This document shows, piece after piece, positions 1 to 12,296 of a stretch of DNA of 64,000 nucleotides. The translations under genes and the position numbers were made by a program. How positions within the stretch are numbered: the first letter of the stretch is position 1; every line of letters starts with the position of its first letter. Below the pieces are notes generated by a model, which did not search any database, was not told where the DNA came from, and saw only the letters and a program-made list of their open reading frames with translations. The DNA comes from Sphagnum compactum (Eukaryota; Bryophyta; Sphagnopsida; Sphagnales), in contig OZ234495.1 of assembly GCA_965153455.1 (NCBI GenBank), positions 11,280,875-11,344,874 of the forward strand, written 5' to 3'.

Positions 1-235
1 ATTTTATTCACATTTGAAAGGTCTTCATGCCTATGCCAAAATGTGTGGCATAACTTTAAACAATAAATTTTCATTGTTTGATACATGATTGAAGTTTTCA
101 TGTTGAATAGACATGTGGATATAGTTTAATGGAAAGGAAAAAAATTGAATTAAAGTTAAAGTTTCATATGTGAACACATGATTTCATCTGTCCTTTTCAT
201 CCTTGTTATAACATTAAGTTCAAAATTTATATATT

Positions 236-285
236 TATGACAACATATATGACTATGTATTATGACAACATATATGACTATGTAT
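236..285. repeat. 25-bp perfect tandem duplication
   Basis: Two identical head-to-tail 25-bp copies (236-260 and 261-285), each beginning TATGACAACATATATG. There is no coding context. The identity of the copies suggests a recent local slippage or duplication event. Confidence 0.9.
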
Positions 286-3200
286 TAATCATATGTGACA
301 CAATGATTATACGACTTCATAGTTAATTCAAATATGGATGGAAATTGTCATGACTACAATTAAAATATAAATTGTGGCTTAATTATACTTTTATTCATAT
401 AGTCCTTACTATTTATTTTTCCCCCCAAAATTGGGTTGCTTTATTAAATTAAACAATTGTAGGACATGAAAATTGCAATCCAAGTGGGCATAGTTGTATA
501 TGCATTGGTCAAAAACACAATTATGATATGATTATAATCATGTAAGGCAAAGTGTCCAATTTGAAAATGTAATCATGTAGGTCAAAAATATAGTTTTTAG
601 GAGCTGATTGAATCCTACCTTCATGACCATAAATCATACCCTTATTCAACCAGACCCCTTTGATTTGTGACAAACAATGTCATCAAATCCTTACAAACAT
701 GTTCATTTCAAATATTTAACATATCCAAACTTTGAAATGCCTTTCTCTCTTTTGCATAAATTGTTGAAATAAACTTGCATGAAATCTTTTTAGTAAGTAT
801 TTTCAAATATTTATGCATTGCATTAAACATAGTTTACAAAATTGACATGTATTGTTTTCAATTTAGATTTGGGCCATAAATTGAAATGTAAACTTCTTAA
901 TTTCATAGGAATAATATTATTCAATTTCATACATGAAATTACTTCACATATGTAATTATTCCATTAAAAATTAATTATGTTATTTCCAAAAAAAAAAACG
1001 CCATGGGCAATCTCTTAATTTCATGTCATTTGTCCTTTCAACAATGAACTTGGTTATGGGTTAAATAGTCCACTTGAAAAAAATTTAAAAATACAAATCC
1101 TTTATTAAGACATGGATGAATTATATTTCAATATTCATTAGATTTCCATGTGAGTGCTACAATTAACACCAAAATTGAAACTTAGTATCCCTTAAACAAA
1201 GGGTCAATAATATAACACATCATCAAGTTAATAAAACTTGAACATGTACCTTAATCATGCAATCTCAATGATTATGGGGGTAATTGTTTATGCACAACTA
1301 CATCACATAGTTGTGCATAATTAACTACTTCACATGCATCAAGTTTATCAATAATGTCCACTTTTCATAAACTTTCAATAAAGTTCATCATTCATTGTCC
1401 AACTTTTATCCATCATGGATATTTCAAATTCACTTAAGAAGGTTTTATCGACAATGAACCTCAAGTATGATTCCATTGGACCTTTGTTGGCCTAGCCCTT
1501 TAAATAAATACAAATGCATTAGTGCAACATTTTTTTGTTTAAGGAAGACCCATATGAGGAATGACCTTGCAACATCACCATATTCACCTTGTATCATGTT
1601 ACAATATTTTCATATTATTAAAAAAATAATGTGTACATGCTTGTTACTTCATGTTCATGTATATGTATTTATGGATGGTTGGAATGTGTTTGAAAGCTTG
1701 TTATGTTGTAAGTTTGTCACAAACTAACCATACTTCATAGGTATGTATAAACTTTGTGCGATATCTAGTTTTCATAGGTTCATACAAAAATCACATGAAT
1801 TCCATGTTATGGTTAATATGAATGATGTTTTTATATATTTGATATCTTAAATATTCAAACAAATGAAACATTGTTTTTGAATGACATATGTGAATGCTCA
1901 TATTTAATACACAAAAATTGCATAGTTTTATGTAAAATTATGTTATGATAATTGCATGCATTTAGTTAAAATGTAAATTGTACATGTTTCATATCAAAAC
2001 ATCATAAGTAAAAAATAAACATCATTTATATAGAAGTAGTTTTTTTATTATGCCACTTTTACACTTTGAAGATCATGGATTTTGCACAAACATATTGTTC
2101 TACAATTTTTACACAAATTTTATTGAAATTTCGTGATATTGAAAATTTGTGACATTGTAACTAATGTTGGCTAGTTCTTCCTTTTCAAGAGAACCTTTGA
2201 TCTTAATATTAACATTTTTTTTTGGTAGGTTTTATGAGTGTAGGTTTGAGCCTAGTTTTTCAAAGTTCTAAACCCATGGTTTGAGTTTGGCACATTTTTC
2301 CAAGTTCAAGAACCTTTTTGTCAATGAGTTTCAAAATTGGGTCCAATTCCATGTACATGACACACTCCTCAAGACTAGAGAAATGACTTCTCTTGATTGA
2401 CCAAGGTAGTTACTTCAACTCATCTTTCAACTTACATTACTCCAATTTTTCATGTTTATTGATTGGGATTGATATAGAATTAATACATTATGTTGGATTT
2501 TATAAAAAAAATTAGAGGCCCAAATATATAAGGAGTATAAGTGGAACTACTTTAAAGAACTTGAACCTATGTTCAAGCATTGTTTTTCATAGTTCTAGTT
2601 TTGGTTAAAGTTCTAACAAAAAAACTAGTTCCGTGTATGACCTAATTCTTGTGCTAAATTCCACAAAAAGGGTGTTGGTTTGAACGATGTCACAATAACT
2701 TGAATTTGAACCCTTCAAGTTTTAAACTACAAATTGTGGAACTTGCTAACACTAGTTTTAACCTTTAATCTCATAGTAATAATTCTTCCATGTTTGTGAT
2801 AGGTTTGTGGTTTTGACCATTACTTGATTATAAACTCCACAACATTGACAAGTAATATTAATGATATCTTGCTCCTTGGATGTGAATGGCCATGCATTCA
2901 TTGTCACCCATGACTTGGATAGTTCATGATACCCCAAATAAAATCATATATGTCAAAATCTTTATAAACATCCAATTATTGCTAACTTTTTGTACTCATA
3001 ATCAAAATCCATTTTCTTTATGTAATTAGTTGGTTTCATAAATCACATGTCCATATCATCCATATGGTATGAAAACTCAAAATAAACCTATTAAACATTC
3101 TAAATTCAATTGTTTAATTTCACATAAATATTGTTTGACCATATATTTGTCTAATTACCAACCTACCTAGTCATTGACACAATACTTGTCCATTAGCACA

Positions 3201-3642
3201 TTGTATAACCATTAGACATCATATGACAAATCATTAATTTCATGTTTGTTCTTAAATGGTGTGCATGTTCACCAAACATACATTTTCTCACCAACACACC
3301 CTTATGTTCAAAAGGTGTACATTTTATCAAATCATTTGTTCTCTAAAGAAGTAGTCACCAATTAATGTTTTGCAACCAATGGATAAAAAATTATGATATA
3401 AGTTTTTATTGATGTAGTCAATGAATATTCTTTTCAAAACAAGTTGAAAACCCCTATGTATGAAAAAAACATGTCATTCAAATTATGGATGATGGACATA
3501 ATAAAAATGACATAGTTCCAAGAATATTACAATAATTTTCCCTAGAGTGAAAATTACATTAACTTCAACCAATAAGATAGGATGTGTACATTCAAATTAA
3601 AAGGAGCAAATGGTGCACCTTTTTGAATCCTCTTAGGGAGTC

Positions 3643-3644
<2 letters not shown>

Positions 3645-3676
<32 letters not shown>
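3645..3676. repeat. Poly-G homopolymer (32 nt)
   Basis: An uninterrupted run of 32 G residues in otherwise AT-rich sequence. A run this long can form G-quadruplex-like structure and is also a classic site of sequencing or assembly length error, so the exact length should not be trusted. Confidence 0.9.
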
Positions 3677-3678
<2 letters not shown>

Positions 3679-6600
3679 TAAAGGCCAATGTAGTTTGAGA
3701 TTGGCCAAACAATGTTTAAATTATGTTTAGATAGTGCTAAAACTATGTTTTAAAGCACTAAATATAATGCTTTTAAATTTTTTATGATCTATTATAAAAA
3801 TTATTGTATGAATTCATTGAGCATTCATGAAGCTTGAAATGTATACATGATTTGAATCAAATGAACCTAAGTAGTGGTTACATGTCCCATGGGTCCTTTT
3901 AGCTTGAATTTACTCAAAATGGCTAATGATGCACAACTTGCAATAACAATTATAAGAAAAATGGCATGTACATTATGAAAATATGATGATTTGTGCAAGA
4001 GATTCAACTTTGGAAAATATCATGAGTCTCTTCATAGACAAATAACCTTATATTTCTCATGTTTGGATGTCAAAATGTCTAGAGCCTTAAAAAACCAACT
4101 GTGTAATAAATTAAGAGTTAAAATTATGTCGTTATCGTAGGACTAACAAATTGAGGTCAAGCTTATTTAACTTGGACTATAATTACTATTCAAAACACAA
4201 ATAGTTATCCTACAAAAAACTTGTATGATATAATAGACATGATAAGATTAACAAGAATAAAAATTATAGGGTCAAGTGAAATAAATTAGAATAAAGAACT
4301 TACATGTTCTTGAAGAATGTTAAGCCCTTAAACTTTTGGGAATTTCTTTGTTTTAACCTTATACGGAACACATTAAAAAAAGTGCAATAGTGGAATTGCA
4401 AAATAACAAAGTGTTCAATGAAGCCAAGGTGGAACTAGTAGTATTTAACATATTCGGCAACAAACTATCGAATGATTGATTAAATTTCAAATCTTAACTT
4501 CGATAGTTGGTTTTTCAATTCCTTTTTTTTGGCAGGTAATGTTTATAAATAATAATATTTTTTTGCTATTATTGTGGGATAGTCTAAGTGTGTTTAGACA
4601 ATCACATTCTTAATTCAAGGGTTGGCAAGTCTGAAGTTCAAACCTTGACAATCGAATATTTTAAAATTTAATTTTATAAGAATTATTAAAATTTCGACAC
4701 AATAATAAATATTTTTTCAAAAATGTGGAAAAGTAAAAATAATAATAATTTAGACCGAAAGCATTTGTGTATTAGGTATTAAATGCATTTGCTATCATTT
4801 GATTTTATTAAGTAAATGACAATAGCAAACTTGTACGTCCTTGCTTCACTTGGCAATGAGGATGCACATGGATGAGCCTAGGATTACCTTTAATTATCCA
4901 AAATTTTCAACAAAAAAATTTGGATAAATGTCAAAACCAAAGTCTAAACACCACGTGAACAAATTCCAAAGCTATTGAAAACTTATTGAAACAAGAACAT
5001 CGAAAAAATTAGAGTTGCAAGACCCAAATAATAACTTTAGCAATTTCAAATTGTATTTCATTTAATCAAGACCATGACTTATTAAAAAACAAGCATCAAT
5101 AAAATCCAATCATTTGAAAAAACAAAACATCTTGAGTAAATGAAAAGGGTGTTTTTAGAGAATGTAAAATATTGATGTGGTTGATATAAAATCACATGCA
5201 TATTATAACACTTTAATGTATTCATGAATCCATGAACTTCAAACTTACTTCAATTTTTTGTAAATGTGTTTATAATGTTGTCCACACAATCATTGAATGT
5301 GAAAAAAATGTATTGGGTAAAAGGGGTGGAACAAGATAATCTAAATTCCTTTAATGTTTTTCAAGTTTGGGATCCAATAGGGAGCCTATTAGAGGGCATT
5401 AAGATGCTTATCCAAAACTACAAGTTTTGTCCCATAAATAAGTTTTGAAAAAACAGGGTGTAAATTTACAAGTAGCTATGAAAATATTTTGATGTATTGA
5501 ATGTAGAAAATTTATTTTTCACAATAATTAACATGATGATAATCTTTCATTTTATATTTAAAATGTTGAAAAATCCTATCTAGAAAATAGATTTAAGTAG
5601 GATTCTTTTTAATGCATCTATTTGCACAAGATGTTCAATTTTACAAAATGGGTTACATATAGATGAAATATTGATTAAAAAATAAAATCAAGTTAGTCAG
5701 GCCCTATAAGATATTTATGTAGTGTCAATTATGCATGTTATAATCAAAATATATCAAAATTTTAATATGAAATAGGTTTGAACACCATATTGACCCAATC
5801 AATTTCAACTGTACTTTTAACCTACTTTTATAATACCAAAGTTGTTCAAATTTTGTATTCACTTCTCATACACTAAATGTAGTGACCTATTTTTTAATAT
5901 TTCTTTTTCAAAATATTTTTAATCTACTTTATTGTGTCCATTTTTTTTTAAAATCATTTTAAAATCAGATTTTGGGCGAACTACTTTTTTTGTCTTCTTT
6001 ACCTTGTCAACACCCAAGATGATTTGGTTGTTTAAATGTGAAAAGGGTTAATGATTTGTCTAATATGAATGCGTTGATTCATAATACATCATTGTGTTGG
6101 TGCATTTGTCCATACATGATCAATTTGTGTGCTCCACATAGTTATAGTTTTGGAAAATGTGATATTGGAATGATAATCAAGTTCATAAAACCTTGCAATG
6201 TGTTTCATTCAATTGTTGTGGTTAACACGTTATATTAAATATCACCAATTATCGTTATTGGAGAATTTAAAGGCATATTTCATAAATTTTCATTTAAAGT
6301 TGAAAGAAAAGATGATGATTACATTTTAGGAGTTTTATAATTTCAATTCTATAAAAAATGTTTCATGTGTATCTTTGTTAAAATACATAGAAATCAATTG
6401 TACACCAAAACATGGTTTATGTTGTTTGGTTGTGATAATAACATAGTTTTATTATATGCAATATCACTATTTTGTGATCATCAAAAGGAGAAAAAATATG
6501 AAGTATAATTTTTTATTGTTTGCATAAATGTTTAACATTTTTTGTTTCATTAAGACAAAGAATATGAAATGTTAGTAAGTTTGGATCTAGCAAAATATCT

Positions 6601-8351
6601 TTAAATGTAATCCAAATTACAAATATTAAATGCTTGAATGATTGTAAATTTTGCACGATATGTTTTTAAGTGAATAATTGTTAATTTGTATTGAGAATTT
6701 GTTTGAAGTCAATGCATTAATTGTTTAATAGGATACATTAGTAGAAAAACCCCATTTTGATTTTCAAAATTGTTGCAAATGACACTTTCAGTTTCCTAAA
6801 ACAAATTGCAAAATGAGGTTTCTTTACTAGTGAAAATGTTTCTTTTATAGTGGAAACATTAATTAAAGGTGTTCTTTCAAACAAACTCTTGATTATGATT
6901 TGTATGTTAAAATCATATTTGTCACATCCATGTTGGATCCAATATTAAATGGTCAAGAATTAAAACTTGTGCATGATGTGTGTGGATTACATGCAACAAC
7001 TAATTGTACATGAAATTGAATTCTTGTAATAATATGTGAAGGATTATTATTGGTTAATTCAACAATTTATTTTTCAATTGATGTCCAATTCTTGTTAAGC
7101 ATAAGGAACATTGCATATGTGCGTGGATTTTTTATCCATGTATTATATTCAACTTTTTTATAAAAAGATAATATTAACAATTTTGATTATGTTTTGTATA
7201 ATCTTGACAAGTTCCATTTGCACCATTAATAAGTCCATTTGATGTTACATACTTGGACACATTATTCACATGTTATGTTTAAATGATAGTGCAATATGAA
7301 GACTATTTATTTGAATTTGGATGGTTTTAGTTTGAAATGAAATGATTTTTTTTCATATAATTCATAATATGTAACATTACTTCCATTCCAATAAAACTTT
7401 CAAGAATATTAAGATCATAATCTTTATATGTAAGAATCTATGATGAATCTCAAACTAGACGTGTTTGATAAAATTCGCATATCACAATAAATTCAAGACC
7501 ACCCATAAATCAATTATGAGTTTGTTTCATTACTTGTAATCTACAATCAATGAAAATTAACAATATTTCATATACAATTAATAATATATTTTTAAAGATG
7601 TTTACAAAAAAAATAGCATATGTCTTTCTTCATTTAATCCTTTAAGTTTATTTCAACTTTGTTTAACAAAATTGTGAAAACTTGAATGTATTGTAATCCC
7701 ATTAATATTAAATTCGTTTTTCCTATGTATGCAAGTTTCATAGTCTTATAGTTTCAAAGGGTTAACACTCATAGTTTTTAATATATAATATTATTTAACA
7801 TGGTTTGGATAATACACATAAATGTAAACATTTTGCTTATACCCTCATAGTGCACCTTTTATTAAGAAAATATGCTAATCTTTTGTTGGATTTTTATTTT
7901 TTCTATATAATATATTATTAATGTAATAGGTCATTTGCTCATCATTTAAACAATACTAATAAGTATGATGATGAATGGGATAATTTACAATTCTAGGTTA
8001 GAGAATATATGGAAATTCATGAGAGAAATGGATGGGAGTGGGAACAATCTTTTAACATTTGAAACAATCATGAATCCGAATAATCTAAAATAACTTGTGT
8101 ACAAATAGTGAACAAATTCAAACAATATGATTTAGCATATTAAAAACATGCACAATGGAGAAACTAAGATAAGAAAGATAACTCATTAATCAATGAGATT
8201 TGTAAACAAGCAAAGGAGTGCATACTATATGATGATTTCTCTTCTCAAATGAGACAATTGGATATTTAAATATTTGAATATTTTCAATCAACTGTTCTTT
8301 TCTTCCATGGAGGCATCTTTCTAAAGATTGTGTTCATTTTAAAAATATACA

Positions 8352-8384
8352 TCTCTCTCTCTCTCTCTATACATATATATATAT
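8352..8384. repeat. CT/TA compound microsatellite
   Basis: A (TC)n tract of about 17 nt is followed directly by a mostly (AT)n tract of about 16 nt. It marks the edge between the AT-rich DNA on the left and the more GC-balanced flank of the GRF gene on the right. Confidence 0.8.
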
Positions 8385-8476
8385 TCATGGAACACTTTGA
8401 ATAAACATAATAATTACCTATAATAATTTTCTGAATCTTTATGATGATTAAATTAGACCCCATGAATATATCTTTC

Positions 8477-11400
8477 CTATTTCATCATGTTTAAAGACTT
8501 TTTATATTGTAATTGGCTACATATTTTACTAAGCATAAATTTTCCAATGTTTTGTGTCACTTTTTGTCTCTTGGAATGGTGTGAGGTATCAACAACATCA
8601 TGGCCACATGTGAGGGAGAATGTGTACAAAGATTCCAATGCACAAAGCTGAGAGGTTGGTAGCTGTAGGACCAGATTGTTCCTTGCCATGCATGCAGGAG
8701 GTGAAGCATTGACACAGCTTCTACTGCTTTACATGCCCAATTTGATAAAATAACAACACAAATCTCAAGCAGAAATACATCTGTTGTTTTGCGCTACTTC
8801 AGGCTTGATTGAGCACACCATGGATCCTCATCATTTTGTGAGGCTGATGGTGTTGTTGTTGACAAACCATTAGCAACATAAGAACACCATTGTGACCAGT
8901 TCGAGCAGTAGTTTAATTCATATCCAATTTACCTATATGATGTGGAGCACATGAGTTTCAATTCTGGCAAGCACACCAGTAATGGAAAGCCCAAAAACAA
9001 TGTTTCATCTCCAGGTATGTCTAGTAGATACTTCATGATTTCAATGAGTAATCATAGTTGTATTGACTTTCAAAGACTTAGGCCCACTTGGGCTTTTAGA
9101 GAGACTCCACTTTGCACTACAAATTTTGGATACAAAAGAGTCAAAAGATGCTGGTTTGGCTCAGCAAAATGGTTTTGACCCAGCATAATTGCACAGCAAA
9201 GCTCAATATGTGCCACTGATTGCTGTTGGTTTGATTGGTCTAAGTGGGTTGCTATTTATAGTCTCTCACCTTTTGCAGTTCCAGTTTCAGTTGTATGGGT
9301 GAGGTTGGAAAGAAGTAAATAACCAATCTTGGATATAGAAATGCTGTTGCAAGGCCATATACTGCGCATGGGTGGAGCTGCTCTTACAGTAAAATTGTTT
9401 TGAGATCACATTTAGCATAACATGCTTGCAGCAGGTCTCAAGTTCAAGATGTCATGTTGCATCATGCAGAAATTGTACCAGACACTCAGTGAAACAGACA
9501 CCCGTAACATATTCTGCCTTGCAAGCACAGATCAATCTGGTTGAAGGGGACATGTCCAGATTTTGATACCATGGTCAGTTTAGTCCCTGGAAAACTCATT
9601 GCAGCCAGCACTCGTAGGGATAATTTATCCACTTATTTCATTCCACATCTCTCAGAACAAAAAATCACTCAACAGCGGAATTTTTCACATGCAAATTGCA
9701 CTTGTAAGTGTATGCAGACTTGAGTGTTATATTTTCACATGCAAATTGCACTTGTAAGTGTATGCAGACTTGAGTGTTATAATGATTATTGCCTACAAAA
9801 TGTGTTTCAGTCATTATAGCGAGCCTGAGATAGTCTCACTCTTGTTTTTCATGCAAGAGCAGATAGTCTGTTTGTGTTAAATACATCATGAAAGGTTTGA
9901 GATTCAAGTTGATCTCACAACTTCAACTTTTCCAATGCAATAGCAGCTGAGGCAAATGTGCCTGATTGATAATTGGAAGTATGTGCATACTTGTCCTTGT
10001 GGTAGCTAGAGAAGCAGGGTACCTTCCTATCCATGTCACACATTAATCTGAGACCACAGGCTTTAATGTTTTGTAATTCAAGCAGTAGGGACTTTTGTGG
10101 CTTCTCATTCCTTTCGAGAGGATGTTATGGTCTTGAAGAGATTGACTACAGTCAAGGGTGTTTGGATATGCAGTTCCTCGTACAGAATCTGGGATGTTTG
10201 AAGACCCATCTTTTGGAGGCTATGAGAGAAACTCTGTATAAACTCAGGAGACTACTTAGTCTGAGTTACATTGTATTTATTGAGACCGGTTGAATATGCC
10301 CATCTGAACATGAACCAGCTCAACAATGAGTCAAACTGGAAGTCCCTGACTGTTGATCCACCTTTTGCAAAGATTCAGCTTTTGTAAAATCAAACCTCCC
10401 CTCCTGTGTGTCTGCTGCTTACCTCATTGAAGACCGCCTTTTTACACTTTGTGGACTTAAGATAGATTTCCACATCAGAAAGTTCAAGGGGACTTTCTGT
10501 ATGGGGTGTGGTTTCAGGCATCATTATACTACTTGGTTGCTCTCTTTTGTCCTCTAAAGTATGGTTCCACCTATCAATCATACACTTCCAGACACAGCAA
10601 GTTCACATTTGACTATGAAGGGACATGGGCATGGTGGTAGCCAAACTTTGTGCAACTACCACCACACTTTGTGCAACTGGAAACCTTCCTTCTTAAGGTA
10701 AGCCTTCCCACAGAGAGCAGTCCCAAAGTTAAACTTTTCATCTTCAAATGGGACCACCACCTTGAGGCCTGAAGTGGAATGTACAAAAACTGCTTTTTGT
10801 ACAGTAATGGATCAACTAAGGACCAGAATTCTTCTTTTTAAGTCCTCCTGAGGACTTTTGGTACTGAACCAAAAAAAAAGAGAAGCTCTATCCAAGAAGA
10901 ACCATGCACTGGAATTTGTTGCATTATCTGGTGAGCCACCACCTTTAAAATATTCAAAAGAAAAGAGAAAAAGAATTGCCTGCTAGAGAAGTTCGAGATT
11001 TTGTCACTGTTCAAACATTAGACCAGTAAGTAAAAAGCATTGATTCTGTATTCCAGACAGAACCAATTGAATAATATTAACTTAACTCAAATTGTAAAGC
11101 TGCAAAACTAGTTCTTATTCCTTGATGTGCAACAGGTGAAGGCACCAGTGAGATATTTGAGCCTAGTTTTTTATACTAGCATGGGTCATTCATTAGTTGT
11201 CATTTCAAACTACTTGCATGAACATACAGGAACAATGTCAATCATGCAGCAAGAAAGACAAATTCCTGAAATGGACATCAATCTGTCAAAGAACCTACAC
11301 TGTCAAGGATGCTTACAGATAGATGAACCCAGATTTAAATTTAAATTTCAAGTAGGCAATAGGTTGGAATTGTGCAAGTGTAAAAATCACCTGCATGGGA

Positions 11401-12240
11401 AGCCTCTGTACAAATGAAAGAGAGAACAAGTACTTCATGATTGTTTGTTATGAGCAAAGTGACAGGCACAACCTCCAAGAGCAAACCACACCTCAGGAGT
11501 TTTCTAGTTTACAAAATGTCTGCTGCCAGCTCTCTCAGCCCCCCCAGGAAGAATATGTCCTTGTGGCCAGCTTGACAAGTGGGATGTCAATCTGGAGATG
11601 GCTGGCTCATCCCTCCAATTGTCTCAGGAAAGGCACAAGCTCAGATGGGCCCCGAAGGTGAACTGTGATGCAAGGGTGCGCCTTGTGATGCAGAGGGCGC
11701 TCAAAAATTGGATCACTGTTTTCCAGAAATGGTTCTCCTCAATCTGCAACTCTGGATACGAGAGCACCGTGATGATGGGGTGGCAGACCCTCAATGGTAC
11801 AAACCCTATCTGGAAGGGAAGAGGGAGGCTGCTAAAGCTTTACTTGCATGCCACAAAGGGGACGACAGCAGAGCTTACCCAATCCCACTCAAAGCTGGCA
11901 TTCATCTGCATCCTGCAAGCCCAACAGGAAGCTCAATAAATAAATTGGTGGTCAATTAGTCACACCGTAGCGTATCGCATGATCTCTCCGGAAATCTGCA
12001 TGTTCCAAAGACCCACAAATATCCCTCTTACTCAAAACTTGTCAACACTTGTCCCTTTTGGCACACTACGTTCAAAGAACACAAGATGTAAAGGTTAAGC
12101 CAACAGAGAGAGAATTATATGGCTTCCATGCACACTGAATAACGTCATTAATTTGCAGGGACAACTTCATTCTCTGAAGAAGAAACCACTAGATGGATGT
12201 GAAGCAACCTGTCCTACACTTCTTGTACCTACAGGGTATG
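8477..12240. other. GC-balanced 3' flank of the GRF gene, unassigned frames
   Basis: Base composition is clearly more balanced here than in the first 8 kb. Several frames of 60 to 113 codons occur, including overlapping plus-strand frames at 11395-11661, 11598-11939 and 11708-11959. I recognise no domain in any of them. The overlap of two or three open frames on one strand suggests locally GC-rich sequence or an old decayed coding segment rather than a functional gene. Part of the region immediately below 12297 must hold the 3' UTR and poly(A) site of the GRF gene, but I see no unambiguous AATAAA on the minus strand close to the stop. Confidence 0.4.
9682..9781. repeat. 50-bp perfect tandem duplication
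   Basis: Two adjacent identical 50-bp copies (9682-9731 and 9732-9781), each starting TTTTCACATGCAAATTGCAC. The lack of any difference between copies indicates a young duplication (or an assembly duplication). Confidence 0.92.
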
Positions 12241-12296
12241 TTTTTGGGGCAAGATGAGACCGAGTGGGATGCAATTGGTCTTTGGAATAAAGCAAG

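Larger units (their letters stand above)
1..8400. other. AT-rich intergenic DNA, no gene recognised
   Basis: This stretch is strongly AT-rich, and CpG dinucleotides are scarce. Only short open frames of 60 to 86 codons occur. None shows a domain, a splice-site framework or a biased third position, so I do not call them genes. The sequence has the texture of old, decayed transposon DNA, but I could not read a transposon protein out of it on either strand. Local features inside it (a 25-bp duplication, a poly-G run and a CT/TA microsatellite at its end) are listed separately. Confidence 0.6.

Noticed and set aside
4560-4660. GTTCAAACC word with a possible A box upstream
   Set aside because: Stems do not form by eye and the boxes are poorly spaced; too weak for a tRNA or SINE call.
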